Shown here in pieces: positions 60,058-64,000 of a DNA stretch of 64,000 nt (its first letter is position 1; each line of letters opens with the position of its first letter). The DNA lies in the NCBI RefSeq assembly GCF_009827445.1, contig NZ_WTYI01000001.1, forward strand, positions 2,246,381 through 2,310,380, written 5' to 3'. The stretch is from Qipengyuania aquimaris (GTDB lineage: Bacteria; Pseudomonadota; Alphaproteobacteria; Sphingomonadales; Sphingomonadaceae). The position numbers and the translations under genes were made by a program. The notes under the pieces are model-generated. The model did not search any database, was not told the DNA's origin, and was given only the letters and a program-made list of their open reading frames with translations.

Positions 60058-62718
60058 ATGAACATGGATATAGCACGCACTCCCTCAAGCCCTGACGGCA
60101 ACATCGAAATGGCGGATGCAGCCGTGGAGCCGCACGATCCGCCCGAGATCAGGCGCGAGGATTATCGTCCTTTCCCATGGATGGTGCCCGAGACCCGTCT
60201 CGAGTTCGACCTCGGCCTCGAGAGCACCCGCGTCAGATCGCGGCTAACCGTAGCGCGCAATGCCAAGGCCGATGCCTCGCCGACGATCAGGCTGAATGGC
60301 GACGGCCTCGTACCGACGAGCGTGAAGGTCGACGGCGAACCGACGCGAGCCTACACCATGGATGGCGACGATCTCGTGCTGACGCTTCCCGGCGAAGCGC
60401 ACGAGATCGCGATCGAGACCGAGATCGATCCGTCCTCCAACACGCAGCTGATGGGCCTATACGCCTCGAACGGAATGCTCTGCACGCAGTGCGAATCGGA
60501 AGGCTTCCGGCGGATAACCTTCTTCCCCGACCGGCCCGATGTGCTCAGCACATTCACCGTACGGATGAGCGGTGCGAGGGACCAGTTCCCTATCCTGCTG
60601 TGCAACGGCAACCGGACCGACGAAGGAGAAGAGGGCGACACCCACTGGGCAGAGTGGCACGACCCCTGGCCCAAGCCGTCCTATCTTTTCGCGCTGGTGG
60701 CCGGCGACCTTGTCGCCCGCAGCGATAGCTTCACCACCATGAACGGCCGCGAGGTCGAACTGAATGTGTGGGTTCGCGACGGCGACCTGCCGCGGACGGA
60801 GCACGCGATGGAGAGCCTCAAGCGCTCGATGAAATGGGACGAGGAAGCCTTCGGGCGCGAATACGATCTCGACCTGTTCAACATCGTTGCGGTCTCGGAC
60901 TTCAACATGGGTGCCATGGAGAACAAGGGCCTCAACGTCTTCAATACGAAATACGTGCTGGCCGATCCCGAAACCGCGACGGACGGCGACTTCGATGCGG
61001 TCGAAGGCGTTATCGGCCACGAGTATTTTCACAACTGGTCGGGCAACCGCATCACCTGCCGCGACTGGTTCCAGCTCTCGCTCAAGGAGGGCTTTACGGT
61101 TCTGCGCGACCAGCTCTTCAGCCAGGACATGGGCAGCGAGCCGGTGAAGCGGATCGAGGATGTCCGCATCCTCCGCCTCGCCCAGTTCCCTGAGGATTCC
61201 GGGCCTCTGGCGCATCCGATCCGCCCGGACAGCTATCGCGAAATCAGCAATTTCTACACGGCGACAGTCTACAACAAGGGCGCCGAGGTTATTCGCATGA
61301 TGCGCACGATGGCCGGAGAAGAGGCCTTCCGCAAAGGCACGGACCTCTATTTCGACCGTCACGACGGCGAAGCGGCGACTTGCGAGGATTTCGTCCGCTC
61401 GATCGAGGATGGCGCGGGGCTCGACCTGGAACAGTTTCGCCTGTGGTATTCGCAGGCCGGAACGCCGAAAGTCTCGGTCGAGCTGACGCACGAAGGTAAC
61501 GAGGCGGTGTTGAAACTTCGCCAGACCGTCCCGCCGACCCCGGGCCAGCCGGACAAGAAGCCGATGCCGATCCCGCTGAAGCTGGCTCTTTTTGACCAAC
61601 AGAGCGCGTCGCACAGCGGCGAGCAGCTGGTCGTGCTCGACACCGAATCGGCAGAACACCGGTTCGACGGCTTTGCCAACAAGCCAGTCCTGTCGATCAA
61701 TCGGGGATTTTCGGCGCCGGTCACGATCAACCGGGCGATCGATCGCGAGGACCTGGTGTTCCTTGCGGCCAGCGACGACGATCCGTTTGCGCGTTACGAG
61801 GCGATGCAGGATCTCATGGTCCGGCATCTCGTGGCCGGCGTCGGCGGCAAGCTTTCTGAAGAAGAGCGGAGCCGTGGCGGGCAGAGCATTGCCCAGGCCA
61901 TGGGCGCTATCCTTGCCGATCCGGACATCGACGACCTGATGCGCGGCGAGCTGATGAGTATGCCGAGCCAGACTTATATCGCAGAGCAGATGGAGCTTTC
62001 CGATCCGGGGCTGATTCATGCCGAGCGCGAGCGGCTCAAGTCGCTTATCGGTAGCCAGCTTTCGGAGCAATTGCATCGGCTCTACGAGCGGGCCGAACAG
62101 GTCCCGTTTTCGCTCGATGCGGAAGCAAAAGGCGCGCGCAAGCTGAAAACCATGGTGCTCGCCTATGCGGCGGCAAGCGATCCCGAAAAGGCGGCTGAAC
62201 TGGCGGCCCACCAGTATGACCGGGCAGACAACATGACCGACCGGCAGGGCGCTCTCATGGTGCTCACCGGCTTGGAAGGCGTGGAGCGGACCAACAAGCT
62301 GCTCGACTTCTACAACCGCTATGAGGGAAATGCCCTGGTGATCGACAAGTGGTTCGCACTGCAGGCCTCTTCGCTTCACCCGCAGGTTGTCGAACACGTG
62401 AAGGCTCTTGCCGACCATCCCGATTTCACGCTGCGCAATCCGAACCGCGTGCGTTCGCTCTACATGGCATTTGCCGGAAACCCGCAAGGCTTCCATGCGG
62501 CCAGCGGCGAGGGGTACAAGATGATCGGCGATCTTATTCTCGAGCTCGATCCTATCAACGCGCAAACGGCTGCGCGCTTCGTTCCGCCGCTCGGTCGGTG
62601 GCGGAAGGTCGAACCGCAAAGGGCAGCGCTCATGCGCGAGCAGCTGGAGCGGATCGCAAAGGCGGAGAAGCTGTCGCGCGATACGTACGAGCAGGTTTCC
62701 AGAAGCCTGGCCGACTGA
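60058..62718 (+). CDS. pepN: Aminopeptidase N (M1 family)
   Basis: An 886-residue zinc aminopeptidase of the E. coli PepN type. GAMEN (about 284-289), the HEYFHNW zinc motif (about 321) with the third ligand Glu 18-19 residues later in LKEGFTVLRDQ, and the C-terminal helical domain are all present. It removes N-terminal residues from cytosolic peptides. Start: ATG 60058, or ATG 60064, which has AGGA at better spacing. pgeF follows after ten bases. Confidence 0.97.
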   Translation: MNMDIARTPSSPDGNIEMADAAVEPHDPPEIRREDYRPFPWMVPETRLEFDLGLESTRVRSRLTVARNAKADASPTIRLNGDGLVPTSVKVDGEPTRAYTMDGDDLVLTLPGEAHEIAIETEIDPSSNTQLMGLYASNGMLCTQCESEGFRRITFFPDRPDVLSTFTVRMSGARDQFPILLCNGNRTDEGEEGDTHWAEWHDPWPKPSYLFALVAGDLVARSDSFTTMNGREVELNVWVRDGDLPRTEHAMESLKRSMKWDEEAFGREYDLDLFNIVAVSDFNMGAMENKGLNVFNTKYVLADPETATDGDFDAVEGVIGHEYFHNWSGNRITCRDWFQLSLKEGFTVLRDQLFSQDMGSEPVKRIEDVRILRLAQFPEDSGPLAHPIRPDSYREISNFYTATVYNKGAEVIRMMRTMAGEEAFRKGTDLYFDRHDGEAATCEDFVRSIEDGAGLDLEQFRLWYSQAGTPKVSVELTHEGNEAVLKLRQTVPPTPGQPDKKPMPIPLKLALFDQQSASHSGEQLVVLDTESAEHRFDGFANKPVLSINRGFSAPVTINRAIDREDLVFLAASDDDPFARYEAMQDLMVRHLVAGVGGKLSEEERSRGGQSIAQAMGAILADPDIDDLMRGELMSMPSQTYIAEQMELSDPGLIHAERERLKSLIGSQLSEQLHRLYERAEQVPFSLDAEAKGARKLKTMVLAYAAASDPEKAAELAAHQYDRADNMTDRQGALMVLTGLEGVERTNKLLDFYNRYEGNALVIDKWFALQASSLHPQVVEHVKALADHPDFTLRNPNRVRSLYMAFAGNPQGFHAASGEGYKMIGDLILELDPINAQTAARFVPPLGRWRKVEPQRAALMREQLERIAKAEKLSRDTYEQVSRSLAD

Positions 62719-62728
62719 GGAAAAGCGC

Positions 62729-63412
62729 GTGGCGGAAGGTCAAGACCTGTTGCGATCCGACCGTATCGGGATCGCCCATGGTTTCCTCACCGGGCCCCAA
62801 TCGGACAGGCGAGAGCTGGATCGGATAGGGGGCGATGCACCGACCGCTTTGCTCAAGCAGGTGCATTCTGCAGACTGCATAGTTGTGGGAAGCGATTTCG
62901 ATTTCGAGAGCCGGCCCGAGGCGGATGCGATGGTGACCAAAGTGCCGCAGCTTCGCCTGGCGATCGTGACCGCCGACTGTGCACCGGTATTGCTCCACGA
63001 TGCCGACGCGGGGGTCATCGGTGCGGCCCACGCCGGCTGGCGCGGCGCGCATGGCGGCATCCTCGAGAACACCGTCGCGGCGATGGAAACACTCGGCGCC
63101 CGGCCAGATCGCATCTCCGCTGCGATCGGCCCGTGCATCGCCCGGGCCAGTTACGAGGTAGACGATGCTTTCCGGGAGAAGTTCGAAAGCGCCGCGCATC
63201 GATTTTTCGAGCCTGGTCGTGAAGGTCACTGGCAGTTTGATCTGGAGGGCTATGCGGCGTGGCGGCTGTCGCTCGCAGGGGTGGGAGAAATCGATCGCCT
63301 CTCGCTCGACACCTATGCGAACGAATCGCGGTTTTATTCCTATCGCCGGGCGACGCATCGCACAGAGCCGACCGACGGACGCCAGTTCAGCGCAATCTGC
63401 CTGACTGCATAG
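62729..63412 (+). CDS. pgeF: Peptidoglycan editing factor PgeF (laccase domain)
   Basis: A 227-residue protein of the YfiH/PgeF (multicopper-oxidase-like) family. Zinc-site residues: His in QVHSADCIVV, Cys in VTADCAPVLL, and His in AAHAGWRGAHGG; GPCIARASYEV is also conserved. PgeF prevents wrong amino acids from staying in muropeptide precursors; related enzymes act as purine nucleoside phosphorylases. GTG 62729 with GAGG upstream is the start. It is coupled to pepN by close spacing. Confidence 0.94.
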   Translation: MAEGQDLLRSDRIGIAHGFLTGPQSDRRELDRIGGDAPTALLKQVHSADCIVVGSDFDFESRPEADAMVTKVPQLRLAIVTADCAPVLLHDADAGVIGAAHAGWRGAHGGILENTVAAMETLGARPDRISAAIGPCIARASYEVDDAFREKFESAAHRFFEPGREGHWQFDLEGYAAWRLSLAGVGEIDRLSLDTYANESRFYSYRRATHRTEPTDGRQFSAICLTA

Positions 63413-63629
63413 TTGCACAAAGCCGAACTCGTCTGGCCAAAATGGCGGTTGGCAAGGGGGCGCAATAAGGCTAGAGGCCCGGACCAAACCGGGACACCGG
63501 GGGCTTTCGCACAGGCTTTTTCGCCTCGGGCATTGCCCGCACCGGATTTCCGGGCAACGGATCGCAATTCTTTCACGTCGTCTGCCAACCCAGGCATTCG
63601 ACCCGCAAGGCAGGCAAGGCAACGCGCTG

Positions 63630-64000
63630 ATGGCAGACACAACTGCAACCGCTTCCACTGAAACCGTAGCACAGACCGATGACGGAATCCGTCGTCGTGA
63701 CTTCCTCGACATCGCCGCAATCGGCGCTGCAGGCGTGGGCGGTGTCTTCATCGTCTACCCGCTGGTCAGCCAGATGGCTCCGTCGAAGGATGTTCTTGCA
63801 GCCAGCTCGACCGAAGTGGACGTATCAAGCATCGAGCCGGGGCAGGCCATCAAGGCAGTCTTCCGCAAGCAGCCGCTTTTCGTGAAGCGCCTGACGGACG
63901 CGGAAATCGCTGCGGCAAACGCCATTCCCACCGGGTCGCTCCGCGATCAGGAGAGCCTTGAGGACCGTACCAAGGAAGGGCACCGCGACATCCTGGTGAC
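63630..64000 (+). CDS. petA: Ubiquinol-cytochrome c reductase Rieske iron-sulfur subunit (N-terminal part)
   Basis: The first 123 residues of the Rieske protein of the bc1 complex; the gene runs off the right edge. A twin-arginine motif (RRRDFLD, about 21-27) precedes the single membrane helix (about 30-50), as in other bacterial Rieske proteins, followed by VDVSSIEPGQAIKAVFRKQPLF. The 2Fe-2S ligands are beyond the window. It is probably the first gene of petABC. The 217 bases before it hold a small GC-rich inverted repeat (63478-63493) but no promoter I can support. Confidence 0.94.
   Translation, partial: MADTTATASTETVAQTDDGIRRRDFLDIAAIGAAGVGGVFIVYPLVSQMAPSKDVLAASSTEVDVSSIEPGQAIKAVFRKQPLFVKRLTDAEIAAANAIPTGSLRDQESLEDRTKEGHRDILV

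Noticed and set aside
60457-62619. A 720-codon open frame antisense to pepN
   Set aside because: The opposite strand encodes a complete PepN with GAMEN and HEYFH motifs; the antisense protein has no domain and biased composition.
63478-63493. Hairpin after pgeF as a terminator
   Set aside because: A 5-bp stem (CCCGG/CCGGG) without a T run; too weak to call.
1-64000. CRISPR arrays, IS elements, prophage, toxin-antitoxin or defence genes
   Set aside because: No regularly spaced repeats, transposase, integrase, phage or typical defence proteins were seen; the window is core chromosome.

Overview
The window is a 64 kb stretch of an alphaproteobacterial chromosome, most likely Sphingomonadales and probably Erythrobacteraceae. 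This rests on alphaproteobacterial marker genes (SciP, DUF1013/TrcR-like, DUF1192, DUF3035, bactofilin next to an M23 peptidase), high GC, and the order nadD-rsfS-rlmH-envC-ctpA. The genus is inferred. The content is core housekeeping: I see no phage, IS element, integrase, CRISPR array, toxin-antitoxin pair or defence island, and no gap over 300 bases lacks a gene.

Layout. 1-10.5 kb: a partial ligase-associated MBL nuclease, clpA and DUF1192 (minus), then a quinone oxidoreductase, a phosphoesterase/glycosyltransferase pair, a TrcR-like regulator and fadD (plus), then M23-bactofilin (minus). 10.7-19.4 kb (plus): nadD, rsfS, rlmH, envC-like, ctpA, dsbB, coq7, a secreted unknown, wecB, wecC. 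19.4-22.2 kb (minus): dnaJ-like, yihY, fabI. 22.4-24.7 kb (plus): pdxH, CDF transporter, phzF. 24.7-28.5 kb: a lipoprotein serine hydrolase, a small membrane protein, mnmA, an unknown gene with sciP, and a GlsB-type protein. 28.7-34.6 kb: an RND efflux pair and DUF445. 34.7-38.4 kb (minus): etfBA followed by two related secreted TonB-C-like proteins. 38.6-43.5 kb: DUF6265, sucC, an inositol-monophosphatase-like enzyme, an OmpA lipoprotein, a CorC-like protein. 43.5-53.4 kb (minus): one very compact series, small protein-gpmA-purE-purK-folA-dipeptidase-ribF-GDPD-ileS-lspA-DUF3035. 53.5-64 kb: tRNA-Thr(GGT), acyl-CoA dehydrogenase, two PH-domain proteins, GNAT, aldolase, EamA transporter, SDR protein, pepN, pgeF and the start of the Rieske gene petA.

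How the genes work together. Several groups serve the envelope and peptidoglycan (M23-bactofilin, EnvC-like, CtpA, PgeF, lspA, OmpA). Others serve electron transfer and quinones (etfBA, fadD, acyl-CoA dehydrogenase, coq7, petA), cell-cycle control (sciP, TrcR-like) and nucleotide or cofactor synthesis (purEK, folA, ribF, nadD, pdxH). Genes are packed tightly: many 4-base ATGA overlaps within operons, and several convergent pairs whose stop codons abut or overlap.

I did not find a clear new multi-gene system. The most interesting signals are a dispersed structured repeat (two copies whose first stem differs in sequence but keeps pairing), a perfect 16-bp hairpin after etfA that also holds the ribosome-binding site of the next gene, the pair of secreted TonB-C-like paralogues behind it, an RND pump with an extra membrane segment between its two halves, and a 14-bp palindrome inside the predicted etfBA promoter.
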